NCBI GenBank assembly: GCA_019638235.1 | Contig: JAHBUE010000001.1 | Coordinates: forward strand, 2,466,492-2,530,491 | DNA length: 64,000 bases | Direction of reading: 5' to 3' | Source of the DNA: Cyclobacteriaceae bacterium | GTDB lineage: Bacteria > Bacteroidota > Bacteroidia > Cytophagales > Cyclobacteriaceae | Shown: positions 43,810 through 53,743 of the stretch, piece after piece | Numbering within the stretch: position 1 is the stretch's first letter | How the letters are laid out: each line of letters begins with the position of its first letter | Notes under the pieces: model-generated | Database searches by the model: none | What the model saw: only the letters and a program-made list of their open reading frames with translations | What the model was told of the DNA's origin: nothing | Made by a program: the position numbers and the translations under genes

Positions 43810-45351
43810 ATGTCTAAAGATGCATTTAACCATTCCGGTCTTCCTGTGGTCGACCCTGATTCCCTGGATTATGCAGAGGAAACGTTGCGAAGAAATGAAT
43901 TCAGGTTGCGGACGCTGCTCAATACCGCTCACGATGCCATCTTTACTATGGATTATAAAACCTTTACGGATTGCAACGAGGCTACGCTACGCATTTTTCA
44001 ATGTAAGAAAGAGGAGATAGTTGGTCAAACTCCTTTCCGTTTCTCGCCTCCGCACCAACCCGATGGCAGGACATCCGAGGAAGCAGCCATAGAAAAAATC
44101 AATGCCGCACTTAATGGTAAGCCCCAATTTTTTGAATGGATACACTCGCGATTAGACGGAACCACCTTCCCTGCCGAGGTATCGCTCAATCGTCTTGATT
44201 TTGAAGGAGAAGTACAGCTATTAGCCATTGTGCGCGACATCAGCAAGAGAAAACAAACAGAACTTGAAAACCAACGGCTTGCCCTTGTTGTAAACAATAC
44301 CACCAACATGGTAATAATTTGCGATCCGACAAGCAAAATTGAATGGGTAAACCCTGCGTTTGAACGAACTACGGGCTACACGCTTCAGGAAGTGATCGGG
44401 CAACGACCGGGAGAGTTACTGCGTGGGCCTGAAACCGATCCTGAACTTTCAAAATTAATGGATGAGCAACTTCAGCGAGGTGAAGACGTGAAAAATATTG
44501 AGCTGATTAACTACACGAAAAGCGGAAAACCGTATTGGATATCTATTGAAGTGCAACCCATCCGCGACAGTCAGGGCAACATAACACAATTCATTGCCAT
44601 TGAAAGTGATGTTACAGAACGCAAGGCCAATCAAAAAGCGCTGGAAGAGCGAAACGAAGAGTTGATGAAAGCCAATGCGGAGTTGGACAAGTTCGTTTAC
44701 TCTGCCTCGCACGATTTACGCGCGCCTATTTCTTCTCTGCTGGGATTAGTTGAAGTAGCCCGCATGGAAAAAGATCTGGCCGGCATTGAACGTCTGCTCG
44801 ATTTAAAAAAGAAAAGCCTGTTACGGCTTGACCAGTTCATTAAAGACATCGTTGATCACTCGCGCAACATGCGTTTACAGGTAGAAGTAGAATCCGTGCA
44901 CTTTGAAACGCTTATCCATAGCGCTTTTGAACAGCTTCAGTTTATGGATAACATGGAGCGTATCTGGCGTGTGATAGACGTAAAACAAACCGGCACGTTT
45001 TACAGTGCATCAAGCCGGCTGAACATCATCTTCAATAACCTGCTCTCCAATGCCATCAAGTATGCAGATATGAATAAGGAACATCCTATGCTGGAAGTCC
45101 GTGTTACAGCCGATGAACAGAAAGCCGAAATTCATATTATTGATAATGGCGAAGGCATTCCGCAGCAATCACTCCCAAAAATTTTCGATATGTTTTTCCG
45201 GGCCTCCACCAATGGCGCGGGCTCAGGCCTTGGACTGTATATTGTAAAAGAAGCTGTTAACAAAATACAGGGTACCATCCAGGTAAACAGCGAACCGGAT
45301 AAGGGAACGGAGTTTATTCTTTCAATTCCTTCAATGACTGCTATTCGTTGA
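43810..45351 (+). CDS. Cytoplasmic PAS-PAS sensor histidine kinase
   Basis: Soluble kinase without membrane segments. PAS-1 (about 28-148, LLNTAHDAIFTMDYKTFTDC) and PAS-2 (about 152-272, WVNPAFERTTGYTLQEVIG) each end with a PAC segment. A short coiled coil leads to the HisKA domain with phospho-acceptor His301 in SASHDLRAPISS. The ATPase domain has NNLLSNAIKYAD (N box), DNGEGIPQ (G1), and GSGLGLYIVKEAV (G2). No receiver domain and no partner response regulator is adjacent, so it is an orphan. The 3' end overlaps the convergent amidohydrolase gene by 11 bp. Confidence 0.9.
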   Translation: MSKDAFNHSGLPVVDPDSLDYAEETLRRNEFRLRTLLNTAHDAIFTMDYKTFTDCNEATLRIFQCKKEEIVGQTPFRFSPPHQPDGRTSEEAAIEKINAALNGKPQFFEWIHSRLDGTTFPAEVSLNRLDFEGEVQLLAIVRDISKRKQTELENQRLALVVNNTTNMVIICDPTSKIEWVNPAFERTTGYTLQEVIGQRPGELLRGPETDPELSKLMDEQLQRGEDVKNIELINYTKSGKPYWISIEVQPIRDSQGNITQFIAIESDVTERKANQKALEERNEELMKANAELDKFVYSASHDLRAPISSLLGLVEVARMEKDLAGIERLLDLKKKSLLRLDQFIKDIVDHSRNMRLQVEVESVHFETLIHSAFEQLQFMDNMERIWRVIDVKQTGTFYSASSRLNIIFNNLLSNAIKYADMNKEHPMLEVRVTADEQKAEIHIIDNGEGIPQQSLPKIFDMFFRASTNGAGSGLGLYIVKEAVNKIQGTIQVNSEPDKGTEFILSIPSMTAIR

Positions 45352-46993
45352 TTCTGTAAACCTCCTTACCTCCCACCCAGGTTTTCAACACTTTTACATG
45401 CTGTATTTGCTCAGGTGCAATTGTCCGCAAATCATCACTCAATACAACAAAGTCCGCAAGCTTACCGGCAGTAAGTGTTCCTTTTATATTCTCATCAAAA
45501 GAGGCATAAGCTGCATTTCGCGTATAAGCAATAAGCGCTTGCTCAACGGTTATCTTTTGTTCGGGCACCCAACCATCAGGGTTCATCCCATCAATGGTGC
45601 GCCTGGTTACGGCAGCATAGATACCTTCAAGCGGTGTTGGCGGTGCCACAAACCAATCGCTTCCAAACGCTACCCGTGCACCCGCATCAAACAAACTCTT
45701 AAAAGCATAAGTGGTTTTTATCCGTTCAGCGCCAATTAACTTTTCAGCCCAACGGCCATCGTCAATAGCATGATAGGGCTGCATGCTGGGAATAACCTTT
45801 AAGCTTGCAAAGCGCGGGAAGTCTGAGGGCTGAATATGTTGTGCGTGTTCGATACGATAACGTCTGTCTTTAGCGCCATTTTCATTTTCCACACGTTCAT
45901 AAATATTCAGTAAGGTGTTAATGGCACGATCACCAATGGCATGTATCACCAATTGCAGACCGGCTTTATCGGCTTCGCTAACCCATTCATACAGTTGTTC
46001 CGGTGTGTTCACAAAGAACCCCGAGTCGTCAGGCGTATCGGTAAACGGTTCAAAAAAAGCTGCGGTGTGCGAACCCAATGACCCATCAACAAAACCTTTC
46101 AGCCCGCCCGTCTTTAACCAGTTATCACCTCTCCCTTCGCGTTTAATTCTATCATCAAGTGTTTTCCACCGGCTGATCGGGTACATGGCATAAACACGTG
46201 TAATCATTGTATTGTTTTTCCTGGCACGATCAAACGCATCCATATACCCTGCCATGTGGTGAACAGACGTTACCCCAAACGATGCCACATACTCCATCGC
46301 AGCCTGAAGAGCTTTGTCAGTCTGCCCGGCCGTAGGTTCGGGCACATGGTTATCGATAAGGTTTGCGGCATTGTCTTTGAATATCCCGGTAAGGTTTCCT
46401 TTTGCGTCACGCACAATTGTTCCTCCATCAACGTCTTTCACACTGTTATCAATGTCAGACAACTTCAGTGCAACCGAATTTGCCAGCGACATGTGCCCAT
46501 CAAGCCGGGTTATCCACACCGGATGATTGGGTGTTACCGCATCAATCCACTCGCGCGATGGTAACTCGCCTCCCCAGTTTTCATGATCCCAATCTCCACC
46601 GAGTATCCAGGTGCCGTCCGGAATTGTTTCGGCAAATGCTTTAATTCGTTGAACAAATTCTTCGCGGGTTCTTGCATCACGCAATTGCACACCCGAAAGG
46701 TTAAAGCCCCCCGCTAAAAAGTGAACATGGCAATCAATAAAACCGGGCGTTACAAATGCACCGTTCAGGTCAATAACTTCGGTATTATTGGCTTTGAATT
46801 TTTCAATTTCTGCCGTGCTTCCTACTGCTAACAGCGTATCACCGGCAATGGCCATTGCCTGCGCCTCAGGGTTATGCTCATCGCCCGTCCAAATGGTAGC
46901 GTTAATGATAATACGATCAGCGTGGGGCGTTTCTTTTGAGCATGAAACAAATAGCAGCGCTTGAATAAACAGGAGGTAGGTAAGGTTTTTCAT
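45341..46993 (-). CDS. YtcJ-like amidohydrolase, lipoprotein
   Basis: Metal-dependent hydrolase of the amidohydrolase superfamily, amidohydrolase-3/YtcJ branch. Start at ATG 46993 begins a lipoprotein signal (LFVSCSKETPHAD, Cys about 18); the ATG at 47050 adds 19 polar residues before it. GFIDCHVHF carries the first metal pair, RYRIEHAQH (about 385-393) a further His, and AFGSDWFVAPPTPLEG the Asp. The C-terminal composite domain has the usual GTLTAGKLADFVVLSDDL. Substrates in this branch are varied (N-acyl compounds, amidines), so none is assigned. Residue numbers are approximate. Confidence 0.86.
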   Translation of the reverse strand: MKNLTYLLFIQALLFVSCSKETPHADRIIINATIWTGDEHNPEAQAMAIAGDTLLAVGSTAEIEKFKANNTEVIDLNGAFVTPGFIDCHVHFLAGGFNLSGVQLRDARTREEFVQRIKAFAETIPDGTWILGGDWDHENWGGELPSREWIDAVTPNHPVWITRLDGHMSLANSVALKLSDIDNSVKDVDGGTIVRDAKGNLTGIFKDNAANLIDNHVPEPTAGQTDKALQAAMEYVASFGVTSVHHMAGYMDAFDRARKNNTMITRVYAMYPISRWKTLDDRIKREGRGDNWLKTGGLKGFVDGSLGSHTAAFFEPFTDTPDDSGFFVNTPEQLYEWVSEADKAGLQLVIHAIGDRAINTLLNIYERVENENGAKDRRYRIEHAQHIQPSDFPRFASLKVIPSMQPYHAIDDGRWAEKLIGAERIKTTYAFKSLFDAGARVAFGSDWFVAPPTPLEGIYAAVTRRTIDGMNPDGWVPEQKITVEQALIAYTRNAAYASFDENIKGTLTAGKLADFVVLSDDLRTIAPEQIQHVKVLKTWVGGKEVYRINE

Positions 46994-47078
46994 ATAGATA
47001 AAGGTAGGGATTCTTGTATTAAAAGCCAATGTCTTGGTTCGTGTACGCACGTGTGGACACGAACCGAGGCCATCGTTT

Positions 47079-47324
47079 TTATACTTGCGATTTAACTTTT
47101 CCCAACAACATAAATCCTGCTATTTTCAAGCTCGCCTTTATCAGCGTTACTCTTGAAGCAACATTGTCTATACCGGTACGGGCTGCCGGAACTCTGCCAG
47201 CGAGATAGCATTGTTTTTTTAACTCCTGAATAAGAAAACTCCCAAATCCTTTCTGGCGACAGTCTTCTTTCACTTCCATGTATAAATCCGCAAAAGGTAT
47301 ATTATAATTGATGTTATGAAGAAA
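47079..47324 (-). pseudogene. GNAT acetyltransferase C-terminal remnant
   Basis: The open frame from about 47324 reads PFADLYMEVKEDCRQKGFGS, then ELKKQC and AARTGIDNVASR, which match the acetyl-CoA-binding loop (normally R/Q-x-x-G-x-G/A) and C-terminal half of a GNAT acetyltransferase. An in-frame TAG lies just upstream of HNINYNIPF, and no N-terminal half is present. Only a 66-residue piece could be made from the ATG at 47279. It appears to be a decayed gene. Confidence 0.65.
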
Positions 47325-47350
47325 CTACTTGTATAAATAAACTACCTACC

Positions 47351-49516
47351 CTACCTCTCCCCCGGTCTATACGTTTTCACCGCGCGCTTTTCCACATCTT
47401 CACGGTAATAGGGCACTTCTTTAAAGTTTACATCGGCATAGGGCTGCGCCTGGTCAGTAAAATGTGGCGAAGCCGGGTCGCTGCTTTGTCCTCCGGCCAA
47501 TATGCTTTTGGCCTTTACTTTTTCGCCAAACTCCACTACGGCAACAAAGCTGTTTCCGCGTGCACCATAAATACGCTTAGTGCCCTGGTTGCCCACCGAA
47601 CTATAAGCCGCCAATGCACCCCAATTGCCGGATGCCAACCCAACAGGTATGCTCAGTTTATCATCATCAAACTTTTGCAGGATAGCGCCATCCAGGCGTT
47701 GAAAACGGTTCACCTCTCCCCAGGCTACATCCCATGTTCCGAAATCGGTAGTAAGTTTTTCTATTGTTTCTGCAAAGATTTTCAGGCGTTCAATATGAGG
47801 TGTTGTTGTTCCTAAATAATTCACACGCTCCATCATGGTTAAGCCTTCTGGTCGCGGGCCTTTTTGTAAATAAGCTGAGATATAAAAATGCGCAAGTGTC
47901 ATGGCAACGGATTCTTTTGATACCGTCAGGTCCCATTGCCGTAATACTTCTATGGAAGGTTTCAGCGCAGCAAAATTCTTTCCCGATTTATCAAACGCTT
48001 CAATAAGTCCGGGGATCAGTTTTTCAAACGCAGGAAGGTAGGGGTCGTATGCGGTTTCAATAAGTTTATCTATGGTATAGCCGCTTCTGCCTGTAAGCAC
48101 TTTTATGGCGTGTACACCGCGAAAGTTTTCCGGTTCGGTAGCCATGTAGTATGGGTAATCTTCCTTCTTCGGACTGAATTGCAACGCTGATGTAAAGGGT
48201 GTTGAATTGCAATTCTGTATCCAACCATTACCCGGATTAAGCAAGTGAATGCTCTCCGCTACTTCGTGCAATCCTTTCCAGTCGGTATTCGGATTGCTAC
48301 CGTCAACCGGTTTACTGTAATCAAATTGTACATCGCGTTTCGGGATAAAGTTTCCCTGGAAGAAAGCAATATTTCCATCGGCATCGGCATATACGGTATT
48401 GTTTGATGAGTTGGTGCGGTAATCCATCATCTTCAAAAATTCTTGATATGAACTTGTTTTCGTTCTGATGAATGCCTGCTGCAAGGCTTTAGATGGTTCC
48501 CACATCATAGCCGTAGCAACCCACTTGTCATCTTGCTTTCCTGTTATCGGCCCGTGATGCGTGCGGTATATTGTGAAGTCTTTATGCTGTAAGGAGTCAC
48601 CGGCCATGCCTGCAAGTGTAATGCCTACTTCTTCAACGGGGCGTTGTTCATCACCATATTGATAAAAGTATTTACCGTCCTGTTCAATAATCGTTTCTAA
48701 AAATTCATCTTTCACATCAGTATAAGATGATGTGTGCATCCATCCGTTCTTTTCGTTGAAACCCTGGTAAATAAAAAATTGCCCCCACGTTACAGCGCCA
48801 TAGGCATTTAACCCTTCTTCGCTTACAACATGAATTTCGCCACGAAAGTAAAACGAAGTATGCGGGTTAATCAGCAACATAGCGTTACCCGATTCGGTAA
48901 GCTTGCCGGAAATAGCAAACCCGTTGGAACCCTGGGGGTCGTCTAATGTTGATGTTGGTTCATCAATCTTCGACCAGCTCGCGCGCTCATCCTTATCATA
49001 AAATTCCTTAATCTTTCTTACCGAAACCGATTCAATGTCGCCACCAATACTCCCTTCGCTGAAATACATGGGCATCCACGGCTCAAAACGTGTGAGCAAT
49101 TCCGGCTTTACTTCCGGGTGAGTGTGGAGATAGTAGTTAACGCCATCGGCAAATGCCTGACAAAGTTTCTTCAACCATTCGGGGCTTTCGTTATACTGCT
49201 GAATGGCTTCCTGTTCTGTCATAAACAGGTTTGCCCGTACATCGCTATACAGCATCTCCTCGCCTTCCACTTCTGCAAGCCTGCCGGTTGCCCAGATATA
49301 GTTTCGCTCCACACGGGCAAAGTCATCTTCGCATTGGGCATACAACATTCCGAACACCGCATCGGCATCCGTTGTACCATATACATGCGGAACACCAAAA
49401 TCGTCACGGATAATCGTTACACGCGAAGCCTGTTTCTCCCATCGTTTAATTTCCGTTTCAGGATTTTGACAAGAAACAACCAGGCAAAGAAAAAGAATAC
49501 TTGATAGGGTGCGCAT
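47351..49516 (-). CDS. Penicillin acylase family Ntn-hydrolase, lipoprotein
   Basis: N-terminal nucleophile hydrolase that is made as a precursor and self-cleaves into alpha and beta chains. The lipobox VVSCQN sets the lipid Cys at 16. The cleavage point lies before Ser197 in DDPQGSNGFAISG, so the alpha chain is about 17-196 and the beta chain begins at Ser197. Alpha-chain marks are RDDFGVPHVYGTTDADA and YAQCEDDFARVERNY; ASGNWGALAAYSSVGNQG lies near the C-terminus. At 721 residues it is normal. Family members cleave beta-lactams, acyl-homoserine lactones or related N-acyl compounds; the substrate is not readable. Anchoring as a lipoprotein is less usual than a free periplasmic form. Confidence 0.88.
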   Translation of the reverse strand: MRTLSSILFLCLVVSCQNPETEIKRWEKQASRVTIIRDDFGVPHVYGTTDADAVFGMLYAQCEDDFARVERNYIWATGRLAEVEGEEMLYSDVRANLFMTEQEAIQQYNESPEWLKKLCQAFADGVNYYLHTHPEVKPELLTRFEPWMPMYFSEGSIGGDIESVSVRKIKEFYDKDERASWSKIDEPTSTLDDPQGSNGFAISGKLTESGNAMLLINPHTSFYFRGEIHVVSEEGLNAYGAVTWGQFFIYQGFNEKNGWMHTSSYTDVKDEFLETIIEQDGKYFYQYGDEQRPVEEVGITLAGMAGDSLQHKDFTIYRTHHGPITGKQDDKWVATAMMWEPSKALQQAFIRTKTSSYQEFLKMMDYRTNSSNNTVYADADGNIAFFQGNFIPKRDVQFDYSKPVDGSNPNTDWKGLHEVAESIHLLNPGNGWIQNCNSTPFTSALQFSPKKEDYPYYMATEPENFRGVHAIKVLTGRSGYTIDKLIETAYDPYLPAFEKLIPGLIEAFDKSGKNFAALKPSIEVLRQWDLTVSKESVAMTLAHFYISAYLQKGPRPEGLTMMERVNYLGTTTPHIERLKIFAETIEKLTTDFGTWDVAWGEVNRFQRLDGAILQKFDDDKLSIPVGLASGNWGALAAYSSVGNQGTKRIYGARGNSFVAVVEFGEKVKAKSILAGGQSSDPASPHFTDQAQPYADVNFKEVPYYREDVEKRAVKTYRPGER

Positions 49517-49605
49517 AGGTTAAGGTTATGTCACTCAATATTAAGTATCCGCAAGCGATTGCAAGTAACCGTTGGTCACAAAAAATTACCGGTTCATCTG
49601 TGAGG

Positions 49606-50052
49606 TTAATGGTCGTAGCTGATAACGCGCGAAATCTTCCATGTACCCTTATCATTCTTCCATACATGAATAAATTTAAAGATGCCACAATCATTCTTTC
49701 CGTTTTCCACATGACAAAACTGGTGCGAGGCTATCTGAACCGCCCCATAATCCCCTATCGGGTAAACCTCCATACTTCCCGGCACAAGGGTGCGAACTAA
49801 TCCAAGCTTTCTTTCGCAGTTTCCCTTGATTGCATTTACCGTGTGTTCATAACCAGTAAGTCCGCCCTTATCGTGATAAAATTCCAGGTCGGTTGCAAAC
49901 ATGGACTTAAAGGTTTCAATATCGCAAGTGTTGAATGCAGTAAACAGCGTGCTATCCAAAGCATGAATCTTTGTGAACAATTCGTTGTTGTGTTGTGCGT
50001 GTACAGCCAACGAGCCAACAAGGCTGATGAGGATGAAGAACAGGTTTTTCAT
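49606..50052 (-). CDS. NTF2-like (DUF4440-type) exported protein
   Basis: Small secreted protein of the NTF2-like fold, often a ligand-binding or isomerase scaffold. Signal peptide about 1-19 (ending VHAQ) from the ATG at 50052; an ATG at 50073 gives a less clean start. The body has ALDSTLFTAFNTCDIETFKSM, the usual first helices, and WKNDKGTWKISRVISYDH as the last strands. At 148 residues it matches the family. There is no catalytic Asp/His set that I can point to. It is a single gene downstream of a region with no clear operon partner. Confidence 0.8.
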   Translation of the reverse strand: MKNLFFILISLVGSLAVHAQHNNELFTKIHALDSTLFTAFNTCDIETFKSMFATDLEFYHDKGGLTGYEHTVNAIKGNCERKLGLVRTLVPGSMEVYPIGDYGAVQIASHQFCHVENGKNDCGIFKFIHVWKNDKGTWKISRVISYDH

Positions 50053-50212
50053 AATGTTTAAGCAATTTGTCAAGGATGTCAGTCCTATAACAAATGTGCC
50101 AAAACAAAAACCGGCTTTTTATAGCAAATTAACGGGCGTGCACATTACACGGTGTACAGAATCGTAAAATTTACTGTTCAAAACTGTACGCTTTGCTCAA
50201 AGTAAAATCACT

Positions 50213-50668
50213 TCATTCTATAACCGGCTTACCCGATTCTTTCCAGGCTTTCAGTCCGCCATCAAGATGAGCAACATTGCTGAAGCCCATTTCCTTTAAT
50301 GTGGCTACCGCTAAGGCCGACCGGTTGCCCGAATTACAAAACAAAATAATCCTTTTGCTTTTATCGAACTCGGGTTTGTAATAAGGCATTTCGGGGTCGG
50401 CATAAAATTCTATCATACCACGTGGTGCGTGAACCGAGCCTTCAATATGACCACCCTGTTTTAATTCCTCACTTTCGCGCACATCAATTAGCACCACATT
50501 TCCGGAAGTCAGTTCGTCCTGCACCTGTTGCGGTGTGAGGTTTTCAATATTCTTTTTCGCTTCCGCTACGAGGGCTTTCGCTGTTTTAGGCACTGGACTG
50601 TCCTGTGCATACAGTAATGATGAAGTAATCATCATCACCAGTATAAGGTTTAGCATAAATCGTTTCAT
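50213..50668 (-). CDS. Rhodanese-like sulfurtransferase domain protein, exported
   Basis: Starting at ATG 50668, a signal peptide (about 1-21, ending YAQD) leads to one rhodanese domain (about 45-150). NVVLIDVRESEELKQGGHIEGS is the first half, and the active-site loop CNSGNRSA carries Cys111. It can move sulfur or, in a periplasmic setting, act in thiol or cyanide detoxification. The single-domain, exported form is common in Bacteroidota. No other sulfur gene is adjacent. Confidence 0.87.
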   Translation of the reverse strand: MKRFMLNLILVMMITSSLLYAQDSPVPKTAKALVAEAKKNIENLTPQQVQDELTSGNVVLIDVRESEELKQGGHIEGSVHAPRGMIEFYADPEMPYYKPEFDKSKRIILFCNSGNRSALAVATLKEMGFSNVAHLDGGLKAWKESGKPVIE

Positions 50669-50754
50669 AAGTGATAGGGTTTTAATATTGAGCAAGTTCG
50701 GCAGACAGTTTTGGTTTATCAAGAAGTATTATGCCTCTGCGAAACAAAAATACA

Positions 50755-51324
50755 TCAAACCCGCAACGCGCCCCGAAATCCCCTGACGGCATAATATGAT
50801 TCGGCACCGTTATGGTACAGGAAAACATGACCGAAACGCCAATCGCAAAATAGAGCGCCACCCAACTTTCGTATATTGGCAGGTGTTTGCACCCAACTTG
50901 ACGTTTTCGTATCGAATTTTCCAAGTTTCTGCAATTCGCGGTATTGGGCTTCGGTTAACATTTCAATGCCCATATCTTCCGCCATACCAACAGCGCTGTT
51001 CTCCGGCTTATGTTCTTTTCTTGACTCCAGCGCTTCGTGGTCGTAACAGGTGCTTCTCCGGCCTTTAGGCGTTTCGGGTGAACAATCGTAAAAGATATAC
51101 TCGCCTGTTTTTTTATCATACCCAATCACATCGGGTTCACCACCGGTTTCTTCCATTTCATTAAGCGACCACAATTTTTGAGGGTTGGCTTTTAGCTTTG
51201 CTTCTACATCTGCCCATGCAATGCCTTTGTGGCGATTCATGTTTTGCGCAAAACGCTTGTTTAACGTGCCAAGCAATTCCTTAGCCTGTTCTGCCGGTAA
51301 TTTCTTTTTTATGGACTTACTCAT
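50755..51324 (-). CDS. DUF4256 family protein
   Basis: Soluble 189-residue protein. LLGTLNKRFAQNMNRHKGIAW, YDKKTGEYIFYDCSPETPKGRRS (family core in two parts) and ALFCDWRFGHVFLYHNGAESYY are the DUF4256 pattern; function is unknown. Basic start, no signal peptide. The acyl-CoA oxidase-like gene lies divergent to it, with its ATG 110 bp away, so the two may share a regulatory stretch. Confidence 0.82.
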   Translation of the reverse strand: MSKSIKKKLPAEQAKELLGTLNKRFAQNMNRHKGIAWADVEAKLKANPQKLWSLNEMEETGGEPDVIGYDKKTGEYIFYDCSPETPKGRRSTCYDHEALESRKEHKPENSAVGMAEDMGIEMLTEAQYRELQKLGKFDTKTSSWVQTPANIRKLGGALFCDWRFGHVFLYHNGAESYYAVRGFRGALRV

Positions 51325-51433
51325 AGTCTAATTGTTAAAATATTTAATAAAGGTAGCAATACATCACAAAAGATTTGCGCTACTCCCCCAACACTTCCTT
51401 TCATTTTGTATCTTTAAGCAAACACTTCTGCTT

Positions 51434-53731
51434 ATGACCAGCTCCGCATTTCTCAAAAACAACCCCAATCTGTATGTATTCCTGCCATTGTTTTACACCG
51501 TCTGGTCGGATGCCGTGCTCACACCCAGCGAAGTTGCTACGTTAGAGGGCCTCCTCCGCAGTCAACAGTGGCTTACAGAAAACGAACGCAATTTTTTGTT
51601 AGAGCAACTTAACCCTGCTTCGCCCCCATCGGCTGACGACCTGATGGCCTGGCGCGATGAAATAAAAAAAGTAGCGGGGCAGCCCGGCATCAAAGACAGT
51701 CTTGTAGAATTAGGCATACGCTTGGCCGGCCTTTACGGCAACGGCTCATTAGACGATACGCTGCAAAAAGCACGACCATCGCTCGAAAAAATTGAAGCCA
51801 CGCTCGGACTAATCAGTCATGAAGCGGTGTTCAACTTCCAGGGTGTTCACGACACCATCACATCGCAACAGACAACACGCCTTAGCTTTGAAATAGAAAA
51901 ACTAACACAACTGCTGGAAGGCGACCAGTCCGAAATTATCCGCAAAGTAAAAACTATCATCTCCGACCCGGAATTTCAATACATTGATTCGGGCAACTTA
52001 GAAACATATCGCACGCACGTGCTGAAATGGTGTACCTACTTAGCCGGCCAAGGCTATGGCGCCATTGCCTATCCAAAAGAATTTGGCGGGCAGGGTGACA
52101 TGAAGGCGTACTTCACCATTATGGAAACACTAAGTTACCACGACCTTAGCATGGTAATAAAATTTGGCGTACAGTTCGGGTTGTGGGGCATGAGCGTATA
52201 TTTTTTAGGAACACAAAAGCATCACAAAAAATATTTGAAAGACATCGGCACGCTTACGCTGCCGGGTTGTTTTGCGATGACAGAAACAAATCATGGCTCG
52301 AACGTGAAAGGCATTGAGACAACAGCTACTTACAATCATACTGACAAAACATTTACTATCCATACCCCAAACGAGTATGCTCGTAAGGAATACATCGGCA
52401 ACGCTGCCCTGCACGGACAACTGGCAACCGTGTTTGCAAAACTTATTTTAGAAGGAAAAGATTATGGCGTGAGCGCCTTTGTTGTTCCGCTACGCGATAA
52501 AAACGGAAAACTTGCGAAGGGTGTAACCATTAAAGACTGCGGCCGGAAAATGGGGCTTAATGGTGTGGATAATGGAATCATTTATTTTGACAACGTGGTT
52601 ATCCCGAAAGACAATATGCTCGACCGCTTTTCGGGTGTGAACGAAGACGGAAAATTTGAAAGCCCCATTGCAAGCGACAACCGCAGGTTCTTTACTATGT
52701 TAGGAACATTAGTAGGCGGACGCATAGGCATACCACGTTCGGGTGTGGCTGCATGTAAATCGGGGCTAACCATTGCCATTCGTTATGGCGACCAGCGCAG
52801 GCAGTTTGGCCCGGAAGGCGGAAGTGAAGTTCCTATTCTCAATTATCGCACCCATCAGCGCAGGCTCATGCCGTTATTGGCCACTACTTATGCACTGCAC
52901 TTCGGCTTGCGCTACCTAACAGAAAGATTTTTGAATCGTACCGAAGAAGAAATGCAGGAAATTGAAGCGCTCGCTGCCGGCTTGAAAGCGTTTGCTACCT
53001 GGCACACTACCGATACCTTACAAGAGTGTCGCGAAGCCTGTGGCGGTAAAGGATATATTTCTGAAAACAAGATTGATGCCTTGAAGAACGATACGGACAT
53101 CTATACCACATTTGAAGGCGACAATACCGTGCTGATGCAACTCGTAGCCAAAAGCAGATTAACCGAATTCAGGCAGGAGTTTGGAAACATGAATGTGTTT
53201 ACAATTTTAAATTATGTTGCAGCGCAAGCCAAAACATCACTCACGGAAATGAACCCGTTAATTGTGCGCAAGACAGATGACGATCACCTGCTCGACCCCG
53301 AATTTCAGATGAATGCTTTTCGTTATCGCGAGCGCGATATTCTTACTTCGGCTGCACGCAGGTTGAAACGCCACATTGATAGCGGCATGGATTCGTTCGA
53401 TGCGTTTAACGTATGCCAACATCATTTGCTGGAAGTAAGTTTCGCATATATTGAACGGATCATATTAGAGCAATTTCAACTTGCAGTAAAACAAACGGAA
53501 GATGCCGGATGCAAAACTGTTTTAAAATGCTTGTGCGATTTGTTTGCACTCTATCATATAGAAAAGCACAAGGGCTGGTACCTTGAGCAAGGCTATATGG
53601 AAGGTGTGAAGACAAAAGCCATACGCAAATTGGTAAACCAGCTTTGCTGGGAGATCAGGCAGGATGCCGTACCGTTGGTAGATGCGTTCAATATTCCTGA
53701 TAGCTGTTTGAGTGCGCCCATTGCCCAGTAG
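51434..53731 (+). CDS. Acyl-CoA dehydrogenase/oxidase family flavoenzyme, large form
   Basis: FAD enzyme of 765 residues with a pattern close to acyl-CoA oxidases: TETNHGSNVKGIETTATY (flavin and substrate loop), GVDNGIIYFDNVVIPKDNML, GGRIGIPRSGVAA, and TTFEGDNTVLMQLVAK, where Glu of FEGDN is the catalytic base. It catalyses the first step of beta-oxidation. The extra N-terminal helical part (about 1-165) and the C-terminal helical domain suit the oxidase-size group. I start at ATG 51434, 34 codons inside the longest open frame, because that upstream part is not protein-like and includes a likely TATCTTTA -7 box (51409-51416). Confidence 0.87.
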   Translation: MTSSAFLKNNPNLYVFLPLFYTVWSDAVLTPSEVATLEGLLRSQQWLTENERNFLLEQLNPASPPSADDLMAWRDEIKKVAGQPGIKDSLVELGIRLAGLYGNGSLDDTLQKARPSLEKIEATLGLISHEAVFNFQGVHDTITSQQTTRLSFEIEKLTQLLEGDQSEIIRKVKTIISDPEFQYIDSGNLETYRTHVLKWCTYLAGQGYGAIAYPKEFGGQGDMKAYFTIMETLSYHDLSMVIKFGVQFGLWGMSVYFLGTQKHHKKYLKDIGTLTLPGCFAMTETNHGSNVKGIETTATYNHTDKTFTIHTPNEYARKEYIGNAALHGQLATVFAKLILEGKDYGVSAFVVPLRDKNGKLAKGVTIKDCGRKMGLNGVDNGIIYFDNVVIPKDNMLDRFSGVNEDGKFESPIASDNRRFFTMLGTLVGGRIGIPRSGVAACKSGLTIAIRYGDQRRQFGPEGGSEVPILNYRTHQRRLMPLLATTYALHFGLRYLTERFLNRTEEEMQEIEALAAGLKAFATWHTTDTLQECREACGGKGYISENKIDALKNDTDIYTTFEGDNTVLMQLVAKSRLTEFRQEFGNMNVFTILNYVAAQAKTSLTEMNPLIVRKTDDDHLLDPEFQMNAFRYRERDILTSAARRLKRHIDSGMDSFDAFNVCQHHLLEVSFAYIERIILEQFQLAVKQTEDAGCKTVLKCLCDLFALYHIEKHKGWYLEQGYMEGVKTKAIRKLVNQLCWEIRQDAVPLVDAFNIPDSCLSAPIAQ

Positions 53732-53743
53732 CAACCAGTATAA

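Noticed and set aside
49517..49605. Extra small gene between penicillin acylase and the NTF2-like gene
   Set aside because: Only shadow frames occur in this short gap.
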